DNA of 64,000 bases from Candidatus Binataceae bacterium (lineage in GTDB: Bacteria; Desulfobacterota; Binatia; Binatales; Binataceae), in assembly GCA_035308025.1 (NCBI GenBank), contig DATGHL010000023.1:20760-84759 (forward strand), in the 5' to 3' direction. The notes beneath the pieces are model-generated. The model did not search any database. It was given only the letters and a program-made list of their open reading frames with translations, and was not told the DNA's origin. This document shows positions 34,261 through 43,055 of the stretch, in pieces. Made by a program: the position numbers and the translations under genes. Numbering within the stretch: position 1 is the first letter of the stretch; each line of letters begins with the position of its first letter.

Positions 34261-34833
34261 ATGAAAACGAAATTACTCCGGATGGCGAGCGCTGCGCTCG
34301 TCGCGCTCGCGCTAACCGCCGCGGCCTGTCAGGGCGCGGCCAACCCTAAATTGGACGGATTACCTGTGCGCAACACTGGACATTACGTGACGCTCGAAAC
34401 TGACCGCGGGAATATCGTGCTGGAACTTTATCCCGAGGTCGCTCCCAAAACTGTCGCCAACTTCGAAAAGCTCTCGAAGGACGGCTTCTATAACAACCTG
34501 ACGTTTCATCGGGTCGAGCCCGGCTTCGTCGTGCAGGGTGGCGACCCGGCAGGCAACGGCACGGGCGGCCCCGGTTACGAGGTGCCGGCCGAAATCAGCT
34601 TGACCGAGAAACATCTGCGCGGCACCCTCGCGATGGCGCGGACCGGCGACAACGTCAATCCCGAGCGCAAATCCAGCGGCAGCCAGTTCTATATCTGCCT
34701 CGCCCCGGCGCCTTTCCTCGACGGCCAGTACACCTCGTTCGGCGGCGTCGTCGAAGGGATGAACGTGGTCGATCAGATCAAGGTCGGCGACCATATCAAG
34801 AAGGCCGTCGTCAGTAGCGCTCTGCCGAAATAG
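34261..34833 (+). CDS. exported cyclophilin-type peptidyl-prolyl isomerase
   Basis: 190 residues from ATG 34261; an earlier in-frame start would place extra residues before the signal peptide. Signal peptide 1-22 ends A-A-A-C-Q-G and may be a weak lipobox. The cyclophilin domain shows ETDRGNIVLELYPEVAPKTVANF, FHRVEPGFVVQGGDP, MARTGDNVNPERKSSGSQFYI and FGGVVEGMNVVDQI. Catalyses proline isomerisation in the envelope. Confidence 0.92.
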   Translation: MKTKLLRMASAALVALALTAAACQGAANPKLDGLPVRNTGHYVTLETDRGNIVLELYPEVAPKTVANFEKLSKDGFYNNLTFHRVEPGFVVQGGDPAGNGTGGPGYEVPAEISLTEKHLRGTLAMARTGDNVNPERKSSGSQFYICLAPAPFLDGQYTSFGGVVEGMNVVDQIKVGDHIKKAVVSSALPK

Positions 34834-34858
34834 GCGCTCCGGCGCAACGCATTCCATT

Positions 34859-35599
34859 ATGGGCGCATCAGGAAGCGGCCAGCCGCAGGCGGCCTACTTC
34901 ACCCAGCCAGCTTACTTCACCGTCGACCTGCACCTGCACACGACGCGCGGCAGCTCCGATTCCAATCTCTCGCCCAAGGAGCTGATCGAGCGCGCCCGCG
35001 CGATCGCGATCGGCGCGGTCTGCGTCACCGAACACGACAATCTGTGGGACTTAAAAGAGATCGCGCCGTTGGCCGATGCGGCCGGCGTCGTCTGTATCCG
35101 CGGGATGGAAGTGACTACCGAGCAGGGGCACGTCGGCGTCTTCGGTTTGAACGAGTATGTTGGCGGCATTTACAAGCTCGCGGGCTTGCGCAAGGTCGTC
35201 GATCAGCATGGCGGCATCATGATCGCGAACCATCCCTTTCGCTACAAGCTCGACCCGCGCTTCGCCTTCATGAACTCGGATGACGAGCCGATCGACCCGG
35301 CGCATCCCGAACGCGCGGCCAAGCTCGAAATCATTCAGATGTGCGACGCGATCGAAGTTTTGAACGCGGCTTGCTCCGAAGAGGAGAATCAGTTCGCCTT
35401 GCGAGTCGCGCGCGCCCTCGGCCTGGCCGAAGTTGCCGGCTCGGATTCGCACTCGGCCAATTCGATCGGCGTCGCAACGACATTGTTAGCTGAACCGATT
35501 CGCACCGACCGCGACCTGATCGAAGCGATTCGCGCGCGCCAAACGCGTGCGGGCCGCGGTCTGCTGAGCGGCGCCGTCGTGCCCTTCGAACTTGCTTAA
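34859..35599 (+). CDS. PHP-domain metal-dependent phosphoesterase
   Basis: 246 residues with DLHLHTTRGSSDS, TEHDNLWDL, GMEVTTEQGHVGVFG, IANHPF and GSDSHSANSIG, which supply the trinuclear metal site of the polymerase/histidinol phosphatase group. Likely a 3',5'-nucleotide bisphosphate or small nucleoside phosphatase, but hisK-type histidinol phosphatase cannot be excluded. It is convergent with the phosphoglycerate-mutase-like gene at 35608. Confidence 0.88.
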   Translation: MGASGSGQPQAAYFTQPAYFTVDLHLHTTRGSSDSNLSPKELIERARAIAIGAVCVTEHDNLWDLKEIAPLADAAGVVCIRGMEVTTEQGHVGVFGLNEYVGGIYKLAGLRKVVDQHGGIMIANHPFRYKLDPRFAFMNSDDEPIDPAHPERAAKLEIIQMCDAIEVLNAACSEEENQFALRVARALGLAEVAGSDSHSANSIGVATTLLAEPIRTDRDLIEAIRARQTRAGRGLLSGAVVPFELA

Positions 35600-35607
35600 A
35601 GCATGGG

Positions 35608-36318
35608 TTAGCGCTTGCGGTTTTCGTCCGCCGACTTGACCGCAAACGGCGCGATGAAGGCCTGAGCGGGATCGGCGAGTAAATTGAGGAACTTCAGCTC
35701 GGCAAATTTGCCCGCAACCTGAATCGTCGAGATCGACGCATTGTCGATCCGCAACCGATGAAAGTACGCCAACTCCAGCCCCATGAAATGGCATAACACG
35801 GTGCGAATGATGTCGCCGTGCGAAACGAACATCACCCGGTCACCCGGATAGCGCCCGAGCGCGTCCATCACCGCACCGACCCCGCGCGCCTGCACCTGCG
35901 GGATACTCTCGCCGCCCGGGGTTGCCTTCTCGACCGGCGCCTGACGATATTCGGCGTAATAGGGGTCGGCGATCAGCTCGTGATAGACCATCCCTTCCCA
36001 GCGGCCGTAGAGCACTTCGGCGATCGCCGGCTCTTCGACGATCTTGATGCCCCCCAACCCCGCCGCCATGATGTCGGCGGTTTGTCGCGCACGGACGAGC
36101 GGGCTCGTAACGATCACGTCGGGCCGGAGCTCCGCCGCGAAGCGCGCCGCCGCCTCCACCTGCGATCGCCCGCGCGCGTTGAGCTCGATCGGGTTGCGCC
36201 CCATCACGCGGCCCTCGCGATTCCAGTCGGTCTCGCCGTGCCGCATGAGCATCACCGCCCCGCGCAGGTCGCTATGCTCGACGAGCTTCTGTGCCACGTA
36301 AAAAGGACCGAGCGCCAT
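35608..36318 (-). CDS. histidine phosphatase (phosphoglycerate mutase family)
   Basis: 236 residues. The phosphohistidine motif LMRHGETDWN (23-32), SPLVRARQTADI, GRWEGM and the second His in FVSHGDIIRTVL mark the acid phosphatase/PGM fold. Substrate unknown; the family includes cobalamin and sugar phosphatases. Confidence 0.9.
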   Translation of the reverse strand: MALGPFYVAQKLVEHSDLRGAVMLMRHGETDWNREGRVMGRNPIELNARGRSQVEAAARFAAELRPDVIVTSPLVRARQTADIMAAGLGGIKIVEEPAIAEVLYGRWEGMVYHELIADPYYAEYRQAPVEKATPGGESIPQVQARGVGAVMDALGRYPGDRVMFVSHGDIIRTVLCHFMGLELAYFHRLRIDNASISTIQVAGKFAELKFLNLLADPAQAFIAPFAVKSADENRKR

Positions 36319-36446
36319 GCGTACGCGCCGTCAGCTCACGCCAACGCTGGCATCATCGCCAACGTCCGAGCAATGGCTGACGCCCGCGCAGCTTTTATCT
36401 ATGACTTGCTGCAAGAATCTGCGATCAGAGCAAGAATCCGCCGGCT

Positions 36447-37682
36447 TTACCGTCCAGCAGCGGCGGCGTGATCTTGAGCCTGATTTTGGGCATGGCCGTG
36501 AGCGCCGTCGGTCGGCGCGGCGAGTCCGCAGAACGCCTCGTAATCGATCAGGGTGGTCTGCGTCGGATGGTCGCTGCAGACCGGGCATTCCGGATTGCGC
36601 CGGATCTTTAGCATCCGCACATAGTCGCTCGACAGCGTATCGAAATAAACCATCTTCCCCATCAGCGGCTTGCCCGCACCGAGAATCAGCTTGATCGCCT
36701 CCAGCGCTTCGATTGAGCCGATCACGCCCGGCAGCGCGCCGAGCACTCCGGCCTCAGCGCACGAGGGCGCCATGTCGGGCGGCGCCGGCTCCGGGTAGAG
36801 GCAGCGATAACACGGGCCGCCGGCGGCTGGATGAAAGACCGTGGCGTTGCCCTCGAAACGAAAAATCGCGCCGTCCACCAAGGGCTTTTTCGCGAATACG
36901 CAGGCGTCGTTAATCAAGTAGCGAGTGGGGAAATTATCGCCGCAATTTACGACGACGTCGTAAGCCTTGACGATCTCCATCACGTTTTCGGCGCTGAGCC
37001 GCACGTCGTGGCGGACGACCTTGACGCCGGGATTGATCGCGCTGAGCTGCTTCTGCGCCGATTCCGTCTTGGCCATCCCGACGCGATCGACGGTGTGAAT
37101 AATCTGCCGCTGCAAATTAGAGAGATCGACGACGTCGAAATCGACCAGGCCGATCGTGCCGACGCCCGCCGCCGCAAGATACATCGACGTGGGCGAGCCC
37201 AGAGCGCCCGCACCGAGGATCAGCACTTTCGCATCGAGCAGCTTCGCCTGCCCCTTCTCGCCCACCTCCGGAATCACAAAATGGCGCGAGTAGCGGGTTA
37301 ATTCATCGGGCGTAAAAGCCCGGTCGGCAACAAAGGGCAGCCCGCGATCTTTCCAGGCATTGAAACCCCCGGTCAGATTGTAGAGGTTTTCGTAACCCAG
37401 CTCGTGCAGTGTGCGTGCCGCCAGCAACGAGCGCGTCCCCGATGCGCACTGGAGAATCACCGGCGTCTTATGATCGGGCACTTTCTCCTCGATGCGTAGT
37501 TCGAGGAAGCCGCGCGGGATAAACACCGCCTGCGGAATATGGCCCTGCCGCCATTCGTCGCTCTCGCGCACATCGACCAACACCGTGCCGGGCTTGTCGA
37601 GCATCCGGCGCGCCTCGTCAATATCTATCTGCTTAATCGTCGAGCGCGCTTCGTCGAGGATATTCTTCGAGGTTTTCGCCAT
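36447..37682 (-). CDS. moeB: rhodanese-ThiF/MoeB fusion, sulfur carrier adenylyltransferase
   Basis: 411 residues. Residues 15-115 are a rhodanese domain with catalytic Cys in LQCASGTRS; residues 125-370 are an E1-like ThiF/MoeB domain with GAGALGSP, the F-D-V-V-D-L-S-N-L-Q-R-Q motif and CYRCLYP plus CPVC zinc cysteines. Activates MoaD or ThiS type carriers and hands on sulfur. In MOCS3-type fusions rhodanese is C-terminal; here it is first. AAGGA lies seven bases before ATG 37682. A His/Ala-rich tail follows. Confidence 0.92.
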   Translation of the reverse strand: MAKTSKNILDEARSTIKQIDIDEARRMLDKPGTVLVDVRESDEWRQGHIPQAVFIPRGFLELRIEEKVPDHKTPVILQCASGTRSLLAARTLHELGYENLYNLTGGFNAWKDRGLPFVADRAFTPDELTRYSRHFVIPEVGEKGQAKLLDAKVLILGAGALGSPTSMYLAAAGVGTIGLVDFDVVDLSNLQRQIIHTVDRVGMAKTESAQKQLSAINPGVKVVRHDVRLSAENVMEIVKAYDVVVNCGDNFPTRYLINDACVFAKKPLVDGAIFRFEGNATVFHPAAGGPCYRCLYPEPAPPDMAPSCAEAGVLGALPGVIGSIEALEAIKLILGAGKPLMGKMVYFDTLSSDYVRMLKIRRNPECPVCSDHPTQTTLIDYEAFCGLAAPTDGAHGHAQNQAQDHAAAAGR

Positions 37683-37765
37683 CGTTGATTCCTTTGGTCG
37701 GGTTCGCACTGATTCAGCTTCGGGATTATCATAAGCATCGTCGGTGCACGATGCAGAAACACCGC

Positions 37766-38251
37766 TTACCCGCCGATCATGAGGTGCGATTCGAGGAAGG
37801 TTCGCACAAAGTTGAGCACCTGACTCGCGTGACCGCGCGGCGCCACGTCGGCGAAGGTCCGCGCCACCCGTCCGTCCTTGCCGATCACGAAAGTGACGCG
37901 CCTGGCAGTCTTGCCGTTAAGCACGCCAAAGGCGCGCGCGAGGTCGCCACCGGTGTCGGCGAGAAGCGTAAAGGGAAACGCATGTTTTTCAGCAAAGCTC
38001 TGATGGGATTCCAAGCTGTCGGTGCTGACTCCGACGATCGCGCAGTTGAGCGCCGCGAACTGAGCATGCAGATCGCGGAATTCCTTGCCCTCGACCGTGC
38101 ATCCGGGGGTGTCGTCCTTCGGATAGAAATAGACGACGACGCAGCGTCCGCGATAATCGGCCAGCCGATGCGGCCGGCCGTGCTGATCGAGCAGACTGAC
38201 CTCGGCGGCGGCGAATTCCAGTGCGCGCGCCTCCTCAGCTTGCGGCGGCAT
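37766..38251 (-). CDS. peroxiredoxin, Bcp/PrxQ-like
   Basis: 161 residues from ATG 38251, which lies inside the end of thiC (17-base overlap); the longer frame to 38482 is antisense-like coding and is rejected. Peroxidatic Cys in FYPKDDTPGCT. The resolving Cys five residues later in E. coli Bcp is absent (the sequence continues V-E-G-K-E), so reduction by thioredoxin must occur differently. GVSTDSLESHQSFA and FVIGKDGRVARTF complete the fold. Confidence 0.88.
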   Translation of the reverse strand: MPPQAEEARALEFAAAEVSLLDQHGRPHRLADYRGRCVVVYFYPKDDTPGCTVEGKEFRDLHAQFAALNCAIVGVSTDSLESHQSFAEKHAFPFTLLADTGGDLARAFGVLNGKTARRVTFVIGKDGRVARTFADVAPRGHASQVLNFVRTFLESHLMIGG

Positions 38252-39551
38252 GAACTTCAGCCTGCTCCGCGACCGCGCGCCGTTTGGTAAACTTGATCGC
38301 AGCGTTATCGATATTGATCGAGCAGAGCGACCCACACATGCTGCAGACGTTCGACCCGCCGGCCTCGCTTTCTTCCTTGTAGCGCCGAGCCTTGTCCGGA
38401 TCCATTGCCATCGCGTACATCCCTTCCCAATTGAGCGCTTTGCGATACCGCGACATCTGATCATTCCAGGCCTTGGCGGCACGCACGCCCTTCACCAGGT
38501 CGCCCGAATGCGCCGCGATCCGCGTGGCGATCACGCCTTCGCGCACATCCTCGATATCGGGCAGCCGCAGATGCTCCGCGGGCGTCACGTAGCACAGGAA
38601 GTCGGTGCCGGCGGCCGACGCGATCGCGCCGCCGATCGCGCCGGTGATATGATCGTAACCGGGCGCAACGTCGCAGGTCAGCGGTCCAAGAACGTAGAAG
38701 GGCGCGCCCCCGCACACCCGCTTTTGCAGCTTGACGTTGGCCTCAATCTGATCGAGCGGCACATGCCCTGGCCCTTCGATCATCACCTGCACGCCGCGTG
38801 CGCGCGCCCGCTCGGTCAGCTCGCCGAGAATCAGCAGCTCAGCCAGCTGGCCGCGATCAGTCGCGTCGCCAGTCGCGCCGGGCCGCAGGCCGTCCCCCAA
38901 CGAAATCGTGACGTCATGCTCGCGCAGAATGTCGCAGACCTCGTCGTAATGTTCGTAGAGCGGATTCTCGTTGCCGGTGCGCTCAATCCAGGCCGCGAGC
39001 AGCGCCCCCCCGCGCGAGACGATACCCTCGATCCGCTGATGGCCCCGCAGCTTGCTGACGCTGTCGCGCGTCACGCCGCAATGGAGCGTCATGTAGTCCA
39101 CGCCTTGGCGGGCCTGGCGCTCAATCACATCGAGGAAAAACTTCGTCTCGAGATCCATGATCGAGTTTTCCGACGCCACCTGGTAAATCGGCACCGTGCC
39201 GAGAATCACCTGGCAGCGCGACAAAATCTCAACCCGAATCTGATCGAGGTCGGTGCCAGTCGAGAGATCCATCACCGAATCTGCGCCGTAGCGCACCGCA
39301 GTGTAGAGCTTCTCGACCTCCTCGCTCACCAACTGATGAAAGTTGGAGGCCCCGATATTCGCATTGACCTTGGTGCGCAGCCTGCGCCCGATCCCGATCG
39401 CGCGAAAATCATGATGCAGGTTGTGCGGAATGACGACCTCGCCCGAGGCCACCAGCTCGCGAATTTCCTCGACGCTGAGGCCTTCATCCTCGGCGACCTC
39501 GCTTATCTGTTGGGTGATGATACCCTGTCGTGCAGCTTCAAGTTGAGTCAT
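38235..39551 (-). CDS. thiC: phosphomethylpyrimidine synthase ThiC, short form
   Basis: 438 residues, much shorter than the E. coli enzyme. Radical SAM enzyme converting AIR to HMP-P. NANIGASNFHQ, GADSVMDLSTG, YMTLHCGVT, ISLGDGLRPGATGDATDR and EGPGHVPL are conserved. The C-terminal cluster motif is C-S-M-C-G-S-L-C, i.e. Cx2Cx3C. No THI-box riboswitch was recognised upstream. The peroxiredoxin gene overlaps its end. Confidence 0.95.
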   Translation of the reverse strand: MTQLEAARQGIITQQISEVAEDEGLSVEEIRELVASGEVVIPHNLHHDFRAIGIGRRLRTKVNANIGASNFHQLVSEEVEKLYTAVRYGADSVMDLSTGTDLDQIRVEILSRCQVILGTVPIYQVASENSIMDLETKFFLDVIERQARQGVDYMTLHCGVTRDSVSKLRGHQRIEGIVSRGGALLAAWIERTGNENPLYEHYDEVCDILREHDVTISLGDGLRPGATGDATDRGQLAELLILGELTERARARGVQVMIEGPGHVPLDQIEANVKLQKRVCGGAPFYVLGPLTCDVAPGYDHITGAIGGAIASAAGTDFLCYVTPAEHLRLPDIEDVREGVIATRIAAHSGDLVKGVRAAKAWNDQMSRYRKALNWEGMYAMAMDPDKARRYKEESEAGGSNVCSMCGSLCSINIDNAAIKFTKRRAVAEQAEVHAAAS

Positions 39552-39863
39552 ATTGCGCCTCTGGCAGAAAATCTCGCGCGATGTCTGGAAGCCATTCTAG
39601 CACTTCCAGATACGCCTCAATATGGACGGCCTCGTGGCTTCGGATGCTCCGATATACGAACCTTTTTCAAGCTCGAGTCGGAGAAGGTGTCGTCCGGACC
39701 GCCACTATAGGTGGCGTGCTAAAAGACAGTCAAGCCAAAGTATCAGCCAGCCGTCAGAGCGAACTGCTGCCCCGGTGTTGATTGCGGCGGCTTCAGATTG
39801 GCCTCCGAAATCCTCCCTGCCACCCTTCGTTCCGGGCGCGGCAGCCGCCTGGTGCAAATCTGA
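39552..39863. other. thiC leader and intergenic region
   Basis: About 310 bases between thiC and the SDR, both on the minus strand. It contains an 8-bp perfect hairpin (TCTGGAAG 39584-39591 with CTTCCAGA 39603-39610), a promoter-like pair at 39594-39620, and a small CGCCAC/GTGGCG hairpin (39700-39716). No TPP-riboswitch conserved blocks (CTGAGA, ACCTGATC type) were found on either strand. Confidence 0.5.
39594..39620 (-). promoter_or_regulatory. possible thiC promoter
   Basis: On the minus strand TTGAGG (39620-39615) is followed after 15 bases by TAGAAT (39599-39594). The -10 box falls in the loop of the 8-bp hairpin at 39584-39610. Spacing is short and the -35 weak, so the call is tentative. 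Confidence 0.3.
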
Positions 39864-40688
39864 CTAACTGCGTTCCCGACGCTCGAACGAGGGCCCCGAG
39901 AAGCCCGTGCCGAAATTGATGCGGGTGTTGCCGGTGTTCATGCCGCCATCAACCACCATCGCGGTCCCGGTGATCCATTCCGCTTCGTCGCTGGCGAGAA
40001 ACAGCGCCATCGCCGCGATATCCTCGGGCCGTCCGGCGCGCGGGATTGGCTGCGAGCGATCCATATTAGCGCGCGCCGCCTCCTCACCGCCCGGCATCCC
40101 ACGATAGACCAGCGGCGTCAGGACGCCGCCCGGACAGATACAATTCACCCGGATCCGATCGCGGCCGAGTTCAATCGCGGCGCTCTCGGTCAGGCTCACG
40201 ACCGCGGCCTTCGCGGCGCTGTAGGCGTGCAGCCCGGCCACTCCGCGCAGCCCGGCCACCGACGACGTCGAGATGATCGATCCGCCCCCGGCTTTGCGCA
40301 TCGGCGCGATCGAATACTTGATCCCGAGAAACACTGCGCGCGTCAGAATGATGAAGCTCTTGTCCCAATCCGCGCCCTCGGTCTCTTCGAGACGCCCGGT
40401 CGCGCCGCCGATACCCGCGTTGTTGTAGGTGATATCGAGGCGGCCGAACTCGCTGATTGCGCGCTCGATCATGGACTTGATCGCGGCGTCGCTGGCAACA
40501 TCAGTATGTTGAAAAACCGCGCGCCCACCTGCCGACGCAATTTCCGCGATCGTCGCTTCGCCTGCTTGCGAATTAAGGTCCGCGACGACAACGGCCGCGC
40601 CCTCTTTAGCGAAACGCAGAGCCGTCGCCCGGCCCATCCCGCTTGCCGCGCCAGTGATCACTGCGACTTTACCGTCGAGCTTGCCCAT
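39864..40688 (-). CDS. SDR-family oxidoreductase
   Basis: 274 residues, classical SDR with TGAASGMGRA, an Asp after the second strand (VADLNS, suggesting NAD), NNAG (YNNAGIGGATG), catalytic Ser in STSSVAGL and YSAAK. AGGAG lies five bases before ATG 40688. Substrate unknown; family members oxidise hydroxysteroids or cyclic alcohols. Confidence 0.92.
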   Translation of the reverse strand: MGKLDGKVAVITGAASGMGRATALRFAKEGAAVVVADLNSQAGEATIAEIASAGGRAVFQHTDVASDAAIKSMIERAISEFGRLDITYNNAGIGGATGRLEETEGADWDKSFIILTRAVFLGIKYSIAPMRKAGGGSIISTSSVAGLRGVAGLHAYSAAKAAVVSLTESAAIELGRDRIRVNCICPGGVLTPLVYRGMPGGEEAARANMDRSQPIPRAGRPEDIAAMALFLASDEAEWITGTAMVVDGGMNTGNTRINFGTGFSGPSFERRERS

Positions 40689-40749
40689 GGATTCTCCTTA
40701 CGATTATGACAGACGCTTGTAAATTCGCTGTAAGTCGCGCGAACCGCGC

Positions 40750-43026
40750 TCACTTGCCCTTGATTAGCGCCGTCGCCTGCTCGAGCCGGTCGCTATACGC
40801 GTTGAGCGCGCCCGCGGTGATTTTGGCGTAACGATTGGCGTCGTTCCAGCGCCGATCTTCGATCGCCTCGGTCACGCCGGGCAGCGTTTTGGCCCGATAA
40901 CCAGTAAAGCGGCCCGGTGCGTAGATGAGATTCCTGTACCACTGACGCCCGGGCAGGCCGACCTCCGGGGCTAGCGTCTGATCGAGGTCGAGCATCAGCG
41001 CGTCCAGCCGCGCGCGCTGTGTGTCGGAGAGCTGAGCGGCGTTGGCCGCGAGCGTCTCGTCATACGCCATCGCGACCCGCTTGAGGCGCGCGACCGCATC
41101 TTCGAGCGCGGCGAATTCGATATGCGGAACGCGATCGAGCGCCTCGGGCAGGCCGCTCGACTTGGTCGGATCGTCGGCGAGCTGAAAGGCGCGGTCGCCG
41201 ATCATCTTGGTTTGGATTTCGGCCTTTTCGCGCTCATCGTCGGCGAGCTTCTTGGCCTGATCGAGATAATCCGCCACGGCGTCGGCAAATGCGCCAGTGT
41301 GTTGCATCGGGACTTCGGCCGCGGCCGCACGTAGGACTATCCGCCCGATCGTTTTCGCGAGCAGCGCGTCGTAGACGAAGCCCGGATCGACGAAACGGCT
41401 GTGATGCTCGAACGTATCGTAGCGCGAGTGGTAGACCCCGTAGGTCTCGCCCTCGCCCTCGAACGAAACATCGAGCGCGGGAATTCCGAGATGATCAATG
41501 AAGCTGGAAAAATCCGAGCCCGAGCCCAGCGCCTCGATCGGAAAGTCCTTGTCAGCCTGTGCGGCGATCTTGGCATCAGCTTTAGCCTGCTCGCCGGCGT
41601 CGGGTTCGAGCGCCTCGACCTGCATCTTCGCGCGCAGCCGCTGTCCGATCGGAGCACCGGTCTCCGGATCGATTACGTCGCTCGCCACCTGATTCACCAG
41701 ATGCCCGAACTCCGGGCTGCCGCCGACGCTCAGCAGACCCCGTCCGTTGGTGTCGGAATTGACGTAGAGCACGGTCTTTTTCTTGAGCTCGTCGGCGTGA
41801 GTCTCGGCCCATTCGGTCGAGCCGAGGAGCATCGGTTCTTCGGCGTCCCAGCTCGTATAGACTATCGTGCGACGCGGCCGCCACCCCTGCTTGACGAGCC
41901 CGCCGATCGCCTGCGCCTCCGCCAGCAAGGCCGCCTGGCCGGAGAGCGGATCGCTCGCGCCAAAGACCCAGCCGTCATGATGATTGCCGCGCACGATCCA
42001 TTCATCGGGCAGGACCGCGCCCTTCATCGTCGCGATCACGTCGTCGATCGCTTTGATGCTCCAGTCGGACTTGATCGCCAGATGCGCGACGGCCGCGCCG
42101 GGCCCGACGTGATAGGTAATCGGCAACGCGCCGCGCCAGGCGGGAGGAACCACGCGCCCACCGAGCGCCGCGAGCAGCGCCTGCGCATCGGCGTAGGAGA
42201 TCGGAACGACGGGAATCTTGAGAATCGTCGTCGCCTCGGCTCTGGTCAGCCGCTTCGCGTCTTTGGTCGCGCCGACGCCGGGCGTCAACGGATCGCCGGG
42301 ATACAGCGTCATGTCGGCGACCGAGCCGCGCTGGATGCCGCGCGGCGGACGCATCGGCCCAACGGGGTAAGTCTCGTCAACCGAGTAGCCGTCCTGCGCG
42401 GGATCGGAATAGATGATGCACCCGACCGCGCCGTGGTCCTGCGCGAGCTTCGGCTTGAGCCCGCGCCATCCGGCGCCGTAACGCGCGATCACGATCCTGC
42501 CTTTGACGTTGACGCCCAGCCGCGCGAGCGTTTTGTAATCGTCCTGCATCCCGTAATTGACGTAAACCAGAGGCGCGGTGACGTCGCCGTCGCCCTGATA
42601 AGTGACGTAGGCCGGCAACGCCGGCTCGGTAGCGGTTGCACTCGAATCGCCGGGGATTGGCGGCTCCTGCAGCGTCGCGACGAAGTGATCAGGCGCCGTC
42701 AACTCGAGGGTTTCGCTGAGCGGCGTCGGATAGAGCACCCAGAAAGTTTCGATATGCGCGTCCCAGCCCCAGCTCTTGAACCAGCCGAGGATGCGCTCGG
42801 CATTGGCCTTGTCGTGCGGCGAGCCCACCTGGTTCGGCTCGCTCGCCAGAACCTTCACCCAGTCGCGCAAGTCGTCCGGATGGATTTGCGCGTCAAAATT
42901 GTGTTCGAGCGGAGCCTCGTCGGACGGCGCCGCGGAGGGCGCAGGGGAGGCCGTCGGTGACGGCGCGGCGAAAGCCGCAAACGCCCATAACAGGCCCGCG
43001 GCCGCGAGTAGCATGATCGTGCGCAT
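40750..43026 (-). CDS. exported glutamate carboxypeptidase II-like M28 peptidase
   Basis: 758 residues from ATG 43026, close to GCPII length. Signal peptide with a Leu/Ala core ending F-A-A-P. The domain order is protease, PA (apical) and a C-terminal transferrin-receptor-like dimerisation domain. Zinc ligands expected in VRGNHHDGW, FGASDPLSG, WDAEEPMLLGS, LYVNSDT and YHSRYDT are all visible. Removes terminal residues from peptides. The longer frame to 43152 runs antisense into the LLM gene and is not used. Confidence 0.9.
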   Translation of the reverse strand: MRTIMLLAAAGLLWAFAAFAAPSPTASPAPSAAPSDEAPLEHNFDAQIHPDDLRDWVKVLASEPNQVGSPHDKANAERILGWFKSWGWDAHIETFWVLYPTPLSETLELTAPDHFVATLQEPPIPGDSSATATEPALPAYVTYQGDGDVTAPLVYVNYGMQDDYKTLARLGVNVKGRIVIARYGAGWRGLKPKLAQDHGAVGCIIYSDPAQDGYSVDETYPVGPMRPPRGIQRGSVADMTLYPGDPLTPGVGATKDAKRLTRAEATTILKIPVVPISYADAQALLAALGGRVVPPAWRGALPITYHVGPGAAVAHLAIKSDWSIKAIDDVIATMKGAVLPDEWIVRGNHHDGWVFGASDPLSGQAALLAEAQAIGGLVKQGWRPRRTIVYTSWDAEEPMLLGSTEWAETHADELKKKTVLYVNSDTNGRGLLSVGGSPEFGHLVNQVASDVIDPETGAPIGQRLRAKMQVEALEPDAGEQAKADAKIAAQADKDFPIEALGSGSDFSSFIDHLGIPALDVSFEGEGETYGVYHSRYDTFEHHSRFVDPGFVYDALLAKTIGRIVLRAAAAEVPMQHTGAFADAVADYLDQAKKLADDEREKAEIQTKMIGDRAFQLADDPTKSSGLPEALDRVPHIEFAALEDAVARLKRVAMAYDETLAANAAQLSDTQRARLDALMLDLDQTLAPEVGLPGRQWYRNLIYAPGRFTGYRAKTLPGVTEAIEDRRWNDANRYAKITAGALNAYSDRLEQATALIKGK

Positions 43027-43055
43027 CGATACGGACCGCGATGGCGCGGAAGGAT

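Noticed and set aside
38250..39710. 486-residue plus-strand frame
   Set aside because: Antisense to thiC; no recognisable domain.
39552..39863. TPP riboswitch upstream of thiC
   Set aside because: CTGAGA and ACCTGATC-type conserved blocks are absent on either strand.
41401..42960. 519-residue plus-strand frame
   Set aside because: Antisense to the GCPII-like peptidase whose catalytic motifs are clear.
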